Source: Deltaproteobacteria bacterium (lineage in GTDB: Bacteria; Desulfobacterota; Binatia; Binatales; Binataceae). From it: a DNA stretch of 64,000 nt. The stretch's first letter is position 1. Every line of letters starts with the position of its first letter. Where the stretch lies: positions 1-64,000 of the forward strand of contig JAJZAI010000009.1 of assembly GCA_021799495.1 (NCBI GenBank). Reading direction: 5' to 3'. The notes under the pieces are model-generated. The model was given only the letters and a program-made list of their open reading frames with translations, did not search any database and was not told where the DNA came from. The position numbers and the translations under genes are program-made. Positions 7,483 through 16,708 of the stretch are shown here, one piece after another.

Positions 7483-10068
7483 TTATTCGGATATCAATTC
7501 CGCCCAATTCGGTCCCGATTTCAATTCGACCCGCAGCGGCACGCGCAACTCGGCCGCGCCCTCCATCGCGCGCCGCATCGCGGCGCCGGCCTCGGCGAGG
7601 CCATCCGTGGCGGCCTCCAACAGCAATTCGTCATGCACTTGGAGCAAAATTCGCGCCGGTAATCTGCGATCGCAAATTACCGCATCGAGCCGCACCATTG
7701 CGAGCTTGATCAGATCGGCCGCGCCGCCCTGAATTGGGGTATTGATCGCGATTCGCTCGGCTTGGGCGCGCGCGCCGCCCTGCGGGCCGTTCAAATCCGG
7801 CAAATAGCGCCGCCGCCCGTACATCGTGGCGACGAAACCCCGCGCGCGAGCTTCGGCCAGAGTTTTCTCGAACCACTCGCGCACGCCGGGCAAGCGCTCA
7901 AAATATCGCTTGATGTATTCCGACGCCTCATTTTGCGAAATGCCAAGCTCGCCCGCCAATCGCTGCGGACCCATCCCGTAGATGATGCCGAAATTGATCA
8001 CCTTGGCGAGCCGGCGCGATTCCGGATCGAGCCGGTCGGGCGCGATGCCGAGCAGTTCGCTGGCGGTGCGCGCGTGGATGTCTTCGCCGCGGGCGAATGC
8101 GTCGAGCAGTGTGGCGTCGCCCGAAAGATGCGCCAGGATGCGCAAATCAATCTGCGAATAGTCGGCGGAAAGCAGATAAAAGCCGGATGGGGCGACGAAC
8201 GCGCGCCGGATGCGCCGGCCCTCCTCGGAACGCGTCGGGATATTCTGCAAATTAGGCTCGGTCGAGCTAAGCCGGCCGGTGGCGGTCAGCGCCTGATGGA
8301 AATTCGTATGCAGGCGGCCGTCCGCAGGATCGATCAGCGCGGGCAGCGCGTCGGAATAGGTCGATTTGAGTTTCGATAGCGCGCGATACTCCATGATCAA
8401 TCGCGGCAACGGATGAACCGCAGCGAGCTTTTCGAGCGCGTCGGCGTCGGTGGAATAGCCAGTTTTGGTCTTTTTCAGCCCTTTTGCGGTTAGCTTGAGC
8501 CGATCGAACAAAACCTCGCGAAGCTGATTCGGCGAATTCAGATTGAAGGCCGCGCCCGCCATTTCGTGACACTGGCGCTCCAGACGCTCCAGATGGCTGC
8601 CAAATTCCGCCGAAATGGCGCCCAGCGCGGCCGCGTCCACCGCGATGCCGGCCGCTTCCATCCTGGCCAGCACGCGAGCGACCGGAATTTCGATTTCGTT
8701 GAACAGGCGTTCAAGCTCCTGCTCGTGCAGGCGTGGCGCGAGCGCGACCCGCGCCGCCTCGACCGCGCGCGCTTCGACCGTGCCCGCCGGGATCGATCCA
8801 AGCCGCGCCAAATCTTCAAGTGATGGTTCAGGTTTGGCCGGATTGACGAGAAATCCCGCGAGCATCGTGTCGAAATCGACGCCGTTCAGATCGCTCCCGA
8901 GCCTTTGCGCGATTCGTAGATGACGTTTCAAGTCGTGGCATGTTTTGGGTGGATTCGGCTCCGCCAGCAGCGCGATCGCGGTGCTCGTCGCCGCGCCGGA
9001 AAAAAACCAAATGCGATCGTCGCCCTCGGCTTTGAGCGCGAGCGACGGTTGCGCCGATGCGTTCGGTTCCGACAGATGCACGGCCAGCCGTTTGGCGCCC
9101 CGAAGCGTCCGGAGCGCGTCCGCGACGCCATCGTGCGCGACATGATGCACAGTATTATGGCTTTCGGCCGACGGCGCCGGCGAGGCCGCGGTGCCGCCAA
9201 GCTCGGCGAGCATCGTATGGAACTCGAGCTCCGCGAGCAGGTCGCGCATCGCGGCGGCGTCGATTCCCGGCCAAGCCAGTTCATCGGGGCCGAAATCGAG
9301 CGGAACGCCGGTTTCGATCCGCACCAGCTTGCGCGCCAACTCGATGTCGCCGCGATGCGCCGTGATGCGCTCGGCCAGGTCCTTCGGAATGCGCGCCTTG
9401 ACCTCGCCCAGCCGGGCGAGGCCGGAGAGCAGGCCTTCGAGGCTGCCGAAATACTGAATCAGCGCGGATGCGGTTTTCGGGCCGACGCCCGGCAAGCCCT
9501 TGACGTTGTCGATCGCGTCGCCGGTGAGCGCCATGATATCGACCACGGCGGGAGGCTCGACGCCGAACTGTTCGCGCACTTCGCGCACGCCGGCGCGCCG
9601 GTCGTTCATCGTGTCCCAGAGCGTGATCGCGGGCGTGACCAGTTGCTTGAAGTCCTTGTCGCCGGTGACGATGACGGCATTCATACCGGCGCGCGCCGCG
9701 CGCGTCGCGAGCGTGCCGATAACGTCGTCGGCCTCGACGCCGGGAATCACGATCGGCCGGATACGCATCGCCGCGACCGCCCGATGGATATATGGAATCT
9801 GCGGGGAGAGGTCGGGCGGCGTCGCGGCGCGGTTGGCCTTGTATGGTTCGAAGAGGTCGTCGCGGAAGGTTTTGCCGGCCGCGTCGAAGACCACGCCGAT
9901 ATGCGTCGGATGGACATCCTTGAGCAGCTTCAGGAGCATCCGGATAAACCCGTAGGTCGCTCCGGTGGGCGTGCCTTTGGAATTGCTGAGCGGCGGCAGG
10001 ACGTGAAAGGCGCGGAAAATTATCCACGTGCCGTCAACCAGATAGAGCGTGCGATCCGCGTCAGCCAT
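7483..10068 (-). CDS. polA: DNA polymerase I
   Basis: 861 aa from ATG 10068 (MADADRTLYLVDG). The N-terminal 5'-nuclease has YLVDGTWIIFRAFH, the metal-binding VFDAAGKTFRDDLFEPYKANR region and the helix-hairpin-helix LPGVGPKTASALI. The middle 3'-5' exonuclease domain is degenerate: motif I DxE is replaced by AVHLSEP and motif III is absent, so proofreading should be lost, as in Bacillus and Thermus Pol I. The polymerase domain is intact: DYSQIDLR (A), KVINFGIIYGM (B) and LLQVHDELLLE (C). Role: gap filling in repair and Okazaki fragment maturation. Confidence 0.95.
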   Translation of the reverse strand: MADADRTLYLVDGTWIIFRAFHVLPPLSNSKGTPTGATYGFIRMLLKLLKDVHPTHIGVVFDAAGKTFRDDLFEPYKANRAATPPDLSPQIPYIHRAVAAMRIRPIVIPGVEADDVIGTLATRAARAGMNAVIVTGDKDFKQLVTPAITLWDTMNDRRAGVREVREQFGVEPPAVVDIMALTGDAIDNVKGLPGVGPKTASALIQYFGSLEGLLSGLARLGEVKARIPKDLAERITAHRGDIELARKLVRIETGVPLDFGPDELAWPGIDAAAMRDLLAELEFHTMLAELGGTAASPAPSAESHNTVHHVAHDGVADALRTLRGAKRLAVHLSEPNASAQPSLALKAEGDDRIWFFSGAATSTAIALLAEPNPPKTCHDLKRHLRIAQRLGSDLNGVDFDTMLAGFLVNPAKPEPSLEDLARLGSIPAGTVEARAVEAARVALAPRLHEQELERLFNEIEIPVARVLARMEAAGIAVDAAALGAISAEFGSHLERLERQCHEMAGAAFNLNSPNQLREVLFDRLKLTAKGLKKTKTGYSTDADALEKLAAVHPLPRLIMEYRALSKLKSTYSDALPALIDPADGRLHTNFHQALTATGRLSSTEPNLQNIPTRSEEGRRIRRAFVAPSGFYLLSADYSQIDLRILAHLSGDATLLDAFARGEDIHARTASELLGIAPDRLDPESRRLAKVINFGIIYGMGPQRLAGELGISQNEASEYIKRYFERLPGVREWFEKTLAEARARGFVATMYGRRRYLPDLNGPQGGARAQAERIAINTPIQGGAADLIKLAMVRLDAVICDRRLPARILLQVHDELLLEAATDGLAEAGAAMRRAMEGAAELRVPLRVELKSGPNWAELISE

Positions 10069-10137
10069 AGATGCGTCCGACCAGCGTAACGAAACGCGCG
10101 TGCAAAGCAAAAGTGTAATTCATTTAATCAAGCATTA

Positions 10138-10166
10138 TTGACAGTTTGGTCCCGCGTGTCTTAACT
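10138..10166 (+). promoter_or_regulatory. Promoter of the Gld-type ABC operon
   Basis: TTGACA, a 17-base spacer and TTAACT, giving a leader of about 105 bases to the ATG at 10277. It lies in the divergent intergenic region with polA. Confidence 0.5.
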
Positions 10167-10276
10167 GTTCGCTTCGACTAGCCATCGCATGTGAATCAAA
10201 CCCAGGCCGAAACGTCATTTGGATTGACACGACCACGCCGCGGACGGATCGCGGCGCCGGCAGGGCGGACGGACGG

Positions 10277-11047
10277 ATGATAGACGTCAAGCATCTAACG
10301 AAAGCATACGGCAGCTTTGTCGCCGTCAAGGATGTGTCGTTCCGGGCCGAAAAGGGCCAGATCCTTGGATTTCTCGGGCCAAATGGCGCCGGCAAGACCA
10401 CCACGATGCGGATTATCACCGGCTTCATGCCGGCGACTTCCGGCACCGTGGAAATCGACGGGCTGGATATTTTCAACAATTCGCTCGAAGCGCGCCGGCG
10501 CATCGGGTACCTGCCGGAAAATCCTCCGCTTTATATGGATATGCGGGTGGAAACGTATTTGCGTTTCGTCGCCAAACTGCGGGGCGTGAAGCGCGCGGAA
10601 ATCGACGGCGCGGTCGAGCATGTGCTGCAGGTGGCCGGCTTGACCGACATGGCCGGGCGGATTTGCGGGCAGCTCTCGAAGGGCTATCGGCAGCGCGTGG
10701 GCCTGGCGCAGGCGCTGGTGCACAATCCGCCGGTGCTGGTGCTCGACGAGCCGACGATCGGCCTCGATCCGAGGCAGATTCACGAAATTCGCGAGTTGAT
10801 CCGCGGGCTGGCGGGCGATCGCACGATCGTGCTCTCGACGCATATCCTGCCCGAGGTTTCGCAAATCTGCGACAAGGTCGTGATTATCAACGACGGCCGG
10901 GTCGCGCTCGAAGAGATGATCAAGGACATCCCGGAAGGGACCTCGCTCGAAGAGGTTTTCCTTCACGCGATCGCGCGCGAGGGGCACGCCGAGAGCGCCA
11001 GCGCCGAAGAGACGCTGGAAGAAATGGGGGCCGGCCACAGCGCCTGA
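10277..11047 (+). CDS. ABC transporter ATP-binding protein (GldA/CcmA-like)
   Basis: 256 aa. Walker A GPNGAGKTT, signature LSKGYRQRVGLAQAL and Walker B VLVLDEPTIGLDP are all present, with the switch His in STHILPE. Sequence style and gene order (ATPase, ABC-2 permease, GldG-like, DUF4340) match the Gld-type exporter set, which is widespread outside gliding bacteria. It energises the membrane complex encoded by the next genes. The cargo is unknown. It starts after GGACGG and is first in a four-gene operon. Confidence 0.9.
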   Translation: MIDVKHLTKAYGSFVAVKDVSFRAEKGQILGFLGPNGAGKTTTMRIITGFMPATSGTVEIDGLDIFNNSLEARRRIGYLPENPPLYMDMRVETYLRFVAKLRGVKRAEIDGAVEHVLQVAGLTDMAGRICGQLSKGYRQRVGLAQALVHNPPVLVLDEPTIGLDPRQIHEIRELIRGLAGDRTIVLSTHILPEVSQICDKVVIINDGRVALEEMIKDIPEGTSLEEVFLHAIAREGHAESASAEETLEEMGAGHSA

Positions 11048-11081
11048 CTGGCGTGGCGGCGATTCGGAAAAGTCGGAAGAG

Positions 11082-11855
11082 ATGCGTAACACAATTACGA
11101 TTGCGGGCAAGGAGCTGGCCGGCTACTTCGTGCAGCCGGTCGCCTATGTCGTGCTGACCGTTTTCATCCTGCTCGGCGGATGGTTTTTCTTCGCGATGCT
11201 GCGGCAGTTCGACGAGATGGTGCAGTTGGTGCAGATGATGGGGCAGCCGGACACGCTGCGCCAGATGAATCTGAACACGCGGGTCATCGATCCGCTGCTG
11301 CACGACCTGTCGGTGGTGCTGGTGATCGTGATGCCGGCGCTGACGATGCGGGTGTTCGCGGAGGAAAAGCGCTCCGGAACCTACGAATTGCTGCTGACCG
11401 CGCCGGTCCGCACCGGCGAAATCGTGGCGGGCAAATTCCTCGCCGCCGCGGCCTTCACGCTGGTGATGGTGGCGCTGGCGTGGATTTTTCCGCTCATCCT
11501 GATCGTCTTCGGCAATCCCGAAGTCGGCGTGATGTTCGCGGGCTATCTCGGACTGTTCCTGCTGGCGCTGTCGTTCGTCGCGGTGGGACTGTTCACCAGC
11601 TCGCTCACGCAGAATCAGATAATCGCGGCGATCAGCTCGTTCGGAATCCTGATTTTGCTGTTCGTGATTTCATGGCCGGCCGAGGCCGGGGGCGGAGTGG
11701 TATGGGCGCTGCTCAAGTATCTGTCGCTGCCGGAGCATTTTTCCACGATGACGCGCGGCGTGATCGACACCAGCGACGTGGTCTTTTTTCTCAGCGTGGT
11801 GGCGACGGCGTTGTTCCTGACCCAACGTTCGGTGGAATCGGCGCGGTGGCGCTAG
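11082..11855 (+). CDS. ABC-2 type transporter permease (GldF-like)
   Basis: 257 aa with six predicted membrane spans: residues about 18-40 (VAYVVLTVFILLGGWFFFAM), then five after the conserved PALTMRVFAEEKRSGTYELL motif typical of ABC-2 permeases. It partners the ATPase at 10277. A GGAAGAG site precedes the ATG at 11082. Confidence 0.88.
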   Translation: MRNTITIAGKELAGYFVQPVAYVVLTVFILLGGWFFFAMLRQFDEMVQLVQMMGQPDTLRQMNLNTRVIDPLLHDLSVVLVIVMPALTMRVFAEEKRSGTYELLLTAPVRTGEIVAGKFLAAAAFTLVMVALAWIFPLILIVFGNPEVGVMFAGYLGLFLLALSFVAVGLFTSSLTQNQIIAAISSFGILILLFVISWPAEAGGGVVWALLKYLSLPEHFSTMTRGVIDTSDVVFFLSVVATALFLTQRSVESARWR

Positions 11856-11871
11856 AAGGGCGAAGCGGGGC

Positions 11872-13440
11872 ATGAAGCGGTCTTCGGCGCTGTCGGGATT
11901 AATCGGGCTGGTACTTTTTTCATTCGGATTGCTTGGCTATCTGCTGACGGCCGGCGGGTTCGCGCGGCTGTTCAGCGGCGTCAATCTGGTCGGCGGCGCG
12001 ATCGCGCTGATCGGATGGCTGGCGTCGAGCGGCGGCTCGCTGGGAGAGATGGCGGGCGCGCGCCGCACGCGATACGGCGCCAACGCGGCGATCTACACGG
12101 CCGCGTTTCTGGGCGTGCTGGTCGCGGTCAACTATCTCGCCGCCAAGCATAAACGCCAGTTCGACATGACGAGCGAGGGCGCGTTCAGCCTGTCGCCCCA
12201 ATCGCTCAAGGTGCTCAGGAGCCTCAAGAAGCCCATCAAGCTTTATGGCTTCGTCGAAGGCGGTCGCGATCCGCACGCGGAAGCGCTGTTCGAGGAATAT
12301 AGCTACGCGTCGCCGCTGGTCAGCTATGAAATGGTCGATCCGACGCGTCATCCGGAGCTTGCCGAAAAATACAAGGTCACGGTGATGAACACCGCGCATA
12401 TCCAGTACGACGGGGATACGGGCGCGGGCACCAATGTGACCGACATGACCGAGCAGGCGATCACCAACGGAATTGTGAAGGTCACCAAGACCAGCCAGGA
12501 AACCGTCTGCTTCCTGACCGGTGAGGGCGAGGCCGATCCCGGCGACGCGACCGGCGGCAGCGGGATGGGGCAGTTCAAGGTGGCGCTGGAGGGCGAAAGC
12601 TACGTCATCAGGAAGATCAATCTGGTGACCGAAAATGCCGTGCCCGATGAGTGCGCGGCGATGGTGGTGGCGGGGCCGACGCGGCCGCTGGTTCCGCACG
12701 TGCTCGACGAGCTGACTGACTATCTGAAAAAGGGCGGGCGCGCGCTGATCATGCTGCGGCCGCCGCGGCCCGACCAATCGATCGACGAGGCCGCGCTGGT
12801 CGATTGGCTGAAAGACTGGGGCGTGACCGCCGGCGACAACGTGGTGGTCGATCAGGTGGTGCGCCTGTTCGCGGGTCCGGCGCTTGGCCTGAATCCGCTC
12901 GTCAACACCTACGGACCGCATCCGATTACCGCAGGCTTCGACAAGCAGACGGTTTTCCCGATGGTGCGGACGGTGACGCCGAGCGAGCCGCCCAAACGGG
13001 GTCTCGAAGCGGTATCGCTGGCCAAGACCAGCGACACGTCGTGGGCGGCAACCGATCTTGTCGGCATCTTCAAACGCCAGGAAGCGAAGTTCGATGCGAG
13101 CGATCAAAAAGGCCCCGTCAGCGTCGCGGTGGCGGTGACAGCCAACCTCGAAGCGCTGAAGCTGGGCCATGGCGACGCGCGGCTGGTGGTGTATGGCGAC
13201 ACGGATATTGCGAACAACAGCTATCTGGGAAATTTTTTCAACCGCGATTTCGTGCTGAACACGATCGACTGGCTCACGGGCGAAACGTCGTCGATTACGA
13301 TCAGGCCGCGCGGCCTGCGCGCGTCGCGGTTCAGCCTGACCGTCGCGCAGTTCGACGTGGTCTTTGTGCTGTCGGTGCTGCTGCTGCCCGAATTGCTGCT
13401 GATCGTCGGTATCGCGGTGTGGTGGGAGCGCCGGAGTTGA
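11872..13440 (+). CDS. GldG-like ABC transport auxiliary protein
   Basis: 522 aa. Two to three N-terminal membrane helices (SALSGLIGLVLFSFGLLGY, IYTAAFLGVLVAVNYLA) are followed by a large extracytoplasmic region opening with FDMTSEGAFSLSPQS, the hallmark of the GldG / ABC_transp_aux family. It closes with a C-terminal helix (VVFVLSVLLLPELLLIVGI) and WWERRS. The soluble part is related to thioredoxin/IFT52-like folds. It probably forms the periplasmic arm of the ABC-2 exporter. Confidence 0.87.
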   Translation: MKRSSALSGLIGLVLFSFGLLGYLLTAGGFARLFSGVNLVGGAIALIGWLASSGGSLGEMAGARRTRYGANAAIYTAAFLGVLVAVNYLAAKHKRQFDMTSEGAFSLSPQSLKVLRSLKKPIKLYGFVEGGRDPHAEALFEEYSYASPLVSYEMVDPTRHPELAEKYKVTVMNTAHIQYDGDTGAGTNVTDMTEQAITNGIVKVTKTSQETVCFLTGEGEADPGDATGGSGMGQFKVALEGESYVIRKINLVTENAVPDECAAMVVAGPTRPLVPHVLDELTDYLKKGGRALIMLRPPRPDQSIDEAALVDWLKDWGVTAGDNVVVDQVVRLFAGPALGLNPLVNTYGPHPITAGFDKQTVFPMVRTVTPSEPPKRGLEAVSLAKTSDTSWAATDLVGIFKRQEAKFDASDQKGPVSVAVAVTANLEALKLGHGDARLVVYGDTDIANNSYLGNFFNRDFVLNTIDWLTGETSSITIRPRGLRASRFSLTVAQFDVVFVLSVLLLPELLLIVGIAVWWERRS

Positions 13441-13468
13441 GTCCGGCGCGCACGGTTGGTAGTCGGGA

Positions 13469-14947
13469 ATGAACACGCGCAAGACGTGGCTGGCGCTGCT
13501 CGCGCTGGCGATTATCGGCGGCTACGCCTATTACTCGAGCCGGCAGCCGGAGCCGTCGAAAAACCACGCGGTTTTTCAGCTCAAGCCCGATCAGATCGAA
13601 CGAATCGAACTGAAAGGTCCGGCGCACGACGTCGTGATTGAGCGCGGCAAGCCGGGGCTTTGGCGCATCGTCAAGCCGGTCGAGGCGGACGCGGACAATT
13701 CGTCGGTCGATGCGCTCGCGAGCGCGCTCGCCAGCCTCCAGACGACCGAAACGGTCGATACCAATCCGCAGGACCTTGGCAATTTTGGCCTCGCCGATCC
13801 GTCGGTGACGGTTTATATCACGACCAAAAGCGGCCGCACGCTGCCGGGCGTGATGGTCGGAAAGAACACGCCGGTCGGCGCGAACACCTATGTCAAGCTG
13901 ACCGACGCGCCGGCCGTAATGCTGACCGACGCGGGCTTTTCGGCGGAAGCGACGAAGTCGCTCGACGATTTGCGATCCAAAACGCTGATCGGCTTCACCG
14001 CCGACCAGATCAACCGCGTGGTCCTGACCCGGTCCGACGGCCCGGCGCTCGAACTGGCGCGCAAGGGCCAAAACTGGTCGATCGTGAAGCCGCAAGAATA
14101 TCCGGCCGATCCCGCCGCGGTGAACCAGTTGCTCGACACGATCGCGGCGGCGCGCGTCAACCAGTTCGTTGACGACCATCCGGAGGATTTGACGCGCTTC
14201 GGCCTGGCCACGCCCTCGCTCAAGCTGCAGGTGTTCGGGGGCAAGGACAACGCCGAGGAATCGCTGCTGTTCGGTTTCGAGCAGTCCAAGGCGTACGCCA
14301 ATGCGGTCTATGTCCGCCGCGGCGGGAGCGATCAGCCGGTCTGCACGGTGGCTGAATACGTGGTCAAGGAGCTGGGTAAGGGTTACGACGATCTGCGCGA
14401 CAAGAGCGTGCTGCGCTTCGATTCAAAGGATGTCGCGCGGATTTCGATCGCCGGCGGACCGGTGCAGATCGTGATCGACAGCGTGGGCAAGGACAAATGG
14501 ACGGTGACCGGCGCGGGTCATACGGTTCCCGCTGAAACGCCGGTGGTGCAAAGCCTGCTGGATCAATTGCAGCAGTTGAAGGGCAGCAGCATCGTCGAGG
14601 ATCCGATGACCGACGCGGCGCGGTTCGGAATGGCCGAGCCGACGCTGACGATCACGCTCTACGACGCTTCAGGCAAGACGATCGGCGTGATCCACGCGTC
14701 GCAGGTCCAAGAAACGGCGACGCCGCAAAATCCATCCGCCAAGCCGATCGCCCGGACCAAGGGTTACGCGACTTCGAGCGCCGACCAGGCGGTTTACGAA
14801 ATTCCGACGGCGATGATCAGGGATTTGGAAACCACGGCGACGCATCTGCATAACGACGCCGAACCGCCGTCGCCGAGTCCGGCGGCCGCAAGTCCGGCCG
14901 GATCGCCGGCGCCATCGAACGCTCCCGCGCCGCCCTCCGCGCAATAG
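13469..14947 (+). CDS. DUF4340 domain protein of the Gld-type transporter
   Basis: 492 aa. A membrane anchor at residues 3-20 is followed by repeated beta-rich units containing the family signature FQLKPDQIERIELKG, then LWRIVKPVEADADNSSVDAL and DLGNFGLADPSVTV. The second unit (FTADQINRVVLTR and QEYPADPAAVNQLLDTI) shows the internal duplication typical of DUF4340. The C-terminal tail is low-complexity Pro/Ala/Ser. It is last in the operon and probably acts with the GldG-like protein outside the membrane. Its stop directly abuts the convergent acpS stop. Confidence 0.87.
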   Translation: MNTRKTWLALLALAIIGGYAYYSSRQPEPSKNHAVFQLKPDQIERIELKGPAHDVVIERGKPGLWRIVKPVEADADNSSVDALASALASLQTTETVDTNPQDLGNFGLADPSVTVYITTKSGRTLPGVMVGKNTPVGANTYVKLTDAPAVMLTDAGFSAEATKSLDDLRSKTLIGFTADQINRVVLTRSDGPALELARKGQNWSIVKPQEYPADPAAVNQLLDTIAAARVNQFVDDHPEDLTRFGLATPSLKLQVFGGKDNAEESLLFGFEQSKAYANAVYVRRGGSDQPVCTVAEYVVKELGKGYDDLRDKSVLRFDSKDVARISIAGGPVQIVIDSVGKDKWTVTGAGHTVPAETPVVQSLLDQLQQLKGSSIVEDPMTDAARFGMAEPTLTITLYDASGKTIGVIHASQVQETATPQNPSAKPIARTKGYATSSADQAVYEIPTAMIRDLETTATHLHNDAEPPSPSPAAASPAGSPAPSNAPAPPSAQ

Positions 14948-15346
14948 TCAATCGTCGCGTTCGGCGATGACGTGGGCGATCGCCGAAGCGGCGGTGTGCG
15001 TGATGCTCAGATGGAAGCGCGCGATGCCGCGGCGGGCGGAAAATTCCGCGGCCTTGCCGCTGAGGCGGATGGTCGGCGCGCGGCCGCGCTCGCGATGGAT
15101 TTCGACCTCGCTCCAGCCGACGTTGCGGTTCCATCCCGTGCCGAGCGCCTTCATCGTCGCCTCTTTGGCGGCGAAGCGGGCGGCGTAGCTCTGATAACGC
15201 GCCCGGCCGCGCGATTCGCAGTAGGCGATCTCGCCGGCGGTATAGACGCGGGCGCGGAAGCGCGCGCCGGTCGCCGGACGCTCGAGCGCCTGCCTGACGC
15301 GGTCCACTTCGATTACGTCGATTCCAGTGCCGACAATGCGAGCCAT
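14948..15346 (-). CDS. acpS: Holo-[acyl-carrier-protein] synthase
   Basis: 132 aa from ATG 15346 (MARIVGTGIDVIEVDRV); the 25-residue extension in the track is not family-like. AcpS motifs: GTGIDVIEVDR with the metal-binding Asp, and the second signature FAAKEATMKALGTG with the catalytic Glu/Lys. It transfers 4'-phosphopantetheine from CoA to apo-ACP for fatty acid synthesis. Confidence 0.93.
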   Translation of the reverse strand: MARIVGTGIDVIEVDRVRQALERPATGARFRARVYTAGEIAYCESRGRARYQSYAARFAAKEATMKALGTGWNRNVGWSEVEIHRERGRAPTIRLSGKAAEFSARRGIARFHLSITHTAASAIAHVIAERDD

Positions 15347-15448
15347 CGCGGATCGCAGCAAAGTATGAATTCGGCGCGCGCGCAAGCGCCGGGCCGCTTG
15401 CCGCGCCGGCGCGGACGACATTATCCTTCAGGAAACAGGGAGGCCGGC

Positions 15449-15679
15449 ATGGCGAAGCTCACGGTCACGGTCAACAAGGGAAAATGTATCGCGAGCGGCG
15501 ATTGCGTCGAGACGGCGCCGGGCGTGTTCAGGCTCGACGCGGACGAAAAGTCCGAAGTGTACAATCCGGCGGGCGCTCCCGACAACGCGATCGTCGCGGC
15601 GGCGCGCGCCTGTCCCGCGAAGGCGATCACGGTGGTTGATGCGGAGACGGGCGCGCAGCTCTTTCCGATCAAAAAGTGA
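15449..15679 (+). CDS. Single-cluster ferredoxin
   Basis: 76 aa from ATG 15449, preceded by GGAAACAGGGAGG. Three cysteines are placed as KCIASGDCVETAPGVF and ACPAKAI. With Cys-x5-Cys and a distant Cys-Pro, and the fourth ligand missing from the first motif, this is the pattern of [3Fe-4S] ferredoxins that often feed cytochromes P450 or similar oxygenases. No such partner is in this window. The acidic middle (DADEKSE) is typical. The large in-frame extension upstream in the track is antisense to acpS and not real. Confidence 0.88.
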   Translation: MAKLTVTVNKGKCIASGDCVETAPGVFRLDADEKSEVYNPAGAPDNAIVAAARACPAKAITVVDAETGAQLFPIKK

Positions 15680-15696
15680 TCCCGGCGCGCTGAGGG

Positions 15697-16203
15697 ATGC
15701 GGGTCGCGGCGAAAAAGATCCGCCGAACGCGCGCGCCCGGCGAGCTTGCGATCGCGCAGATTGGCGATCGCGAATTGATCGCGCGGCTGCTCGACGAGGC
15801 GGGCGTCGCCCGGGCGAGCGACGCGCCCGGAGCATGCTTTATGGCCGCTTACGCCGGTGACGAGGCGGTCGGCGTGGCGGGCGTCGAGTGCAGGGTCGAT
15901 GCGGCGATGATCACCGTGCTCTGGGTGCGCGAGCCGATGCGCGGGCGCGGAATCGGCGCGGCGCTGCTCGCGGCGGCGCGTCTTGCGGCGCATACCAGGG
16001 GCGCGCGGCGGCTCCATGTGATCGCGGATGAGGCGGCGGGCGGCTGGCTGATCGGGCGCGGATTCGCGGCCGAACCGGCGGCGGCGATCGTCGCGGCGAT
16101 GGCCGGAGCGGCGGGCGCCGCCGCCATGATTGAAAAAATCGCCACAGCCGGCTGGAGCGGATTCGCGCTGGACGTTTCCGGCGACGGCATAATCGAGCGC
16201 TAG
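15697..16203 (+). CDS. GNAT-family N-acetyltransferase-like protein
   Basis: 168 aa. The acetyl-CoA pyrophosphate loop is visible as VREPMRGRGIGAALL (RxRGxG), followed by a helix and GFAAEPA. The C-terminal 50 residues are Ala/Gly-rich and unlike the core fold. It follows the ferredoxin by 17 bases. The substrate is unknown; it resembles ArsN2-type proteins but I cannot confirm that. Confidence 0.75.
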   Translation: MRVAAKKIRRTRAPGELAIAQIGDRELIARLLDEAGVARASDAPGACFMAAYAGDEAVGVAGVECRVDAAMITVLWVREPMRGRGIGAALLAAARLAAHTRGARRLHVIADEAAGGWLIGRGFAAEPAAAIVAAMAGAAGAAAMIEKIATAGWSGFALDVSGDGIIER

Positions 16204-16297
16204 GCGCGCGATCGCGCGGTCAGAAGTTCGTTCGATAAATCGTAAATGGCCGGCGGCGCGATCGAAGGAGCGGCGCCGCCGGCCGTTTCAGCGGAAA

Positions 16298-16597
16298 TTA
16301 CTTGCGGTCGAGCTCGGTCAGAAGTTCGATTTGCGGCGCGCCGTCGAGCAGGTCCTTGATGCGGCCGCCCATCTCGCGCATGTGCTCGGTTTTGCGATGG
16401 GCGTCGAAGGCGGCCTGATCGGCGTAGGTTTCGTACCACACGAACTGGGTGGCGTCGTTGTTGGCGCGGTGCAGGATATAAGCCTGGCATCCGGGCTCGG
16501 CGGCGCGCACCTTTTTGATCATATCGTGGAAGGCCGCTTCGAGCTGGCCTTCGCTTCCCGCTTTGGCTTTGATTTTGGCGATCAGCGTGACGGACAT
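16298..16597 (-). CDS. Antibiotic biosynthesis monooxygenase (ABM) domain protein
   Basis: 99 aa from ATG 16597 with an AGGGAGATT site. A typical YgiN/ABM dimeric ferredoxin-like fold: MSVTLIAKIKAKAGSEGQLE, then EPGCQAYILHRANNDATQFV, YETYADQAAFDAHRKTEHM and GRIKDLLDG. Family members act as quinol monooxygenases or heme-degrading enzymes. No heme-ligand evidence here. Confidence 0.88.
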   Translation of the reverse strand: MSVTLIAKIKAKAGSEGQLEAAFHDMIKKVRAAEPGCQAYILHRANNDATQFVWYETYADQAAFDAHRKTEHMREMGGRIKDLLDGAPQIELLTELDRK

Positions 16598-16708
16598 GGC
16601 GAATCTCCCTGTTCGATAGTAGAGGCCGCCGCGAGTACGGCGGTTTCGTCCGCAGTCATAATCGCGCGGGCGCGGCAATTCAAGCCGAACGCCCGCGCGG
16701 CGGCGTGA

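Noticed and set aside
10277-14947. Gliding motility system
   Set aside because: Gld-type ABC genes with DUF4340 occur widely in non-gliding bacteria; no other gliding gene is present.
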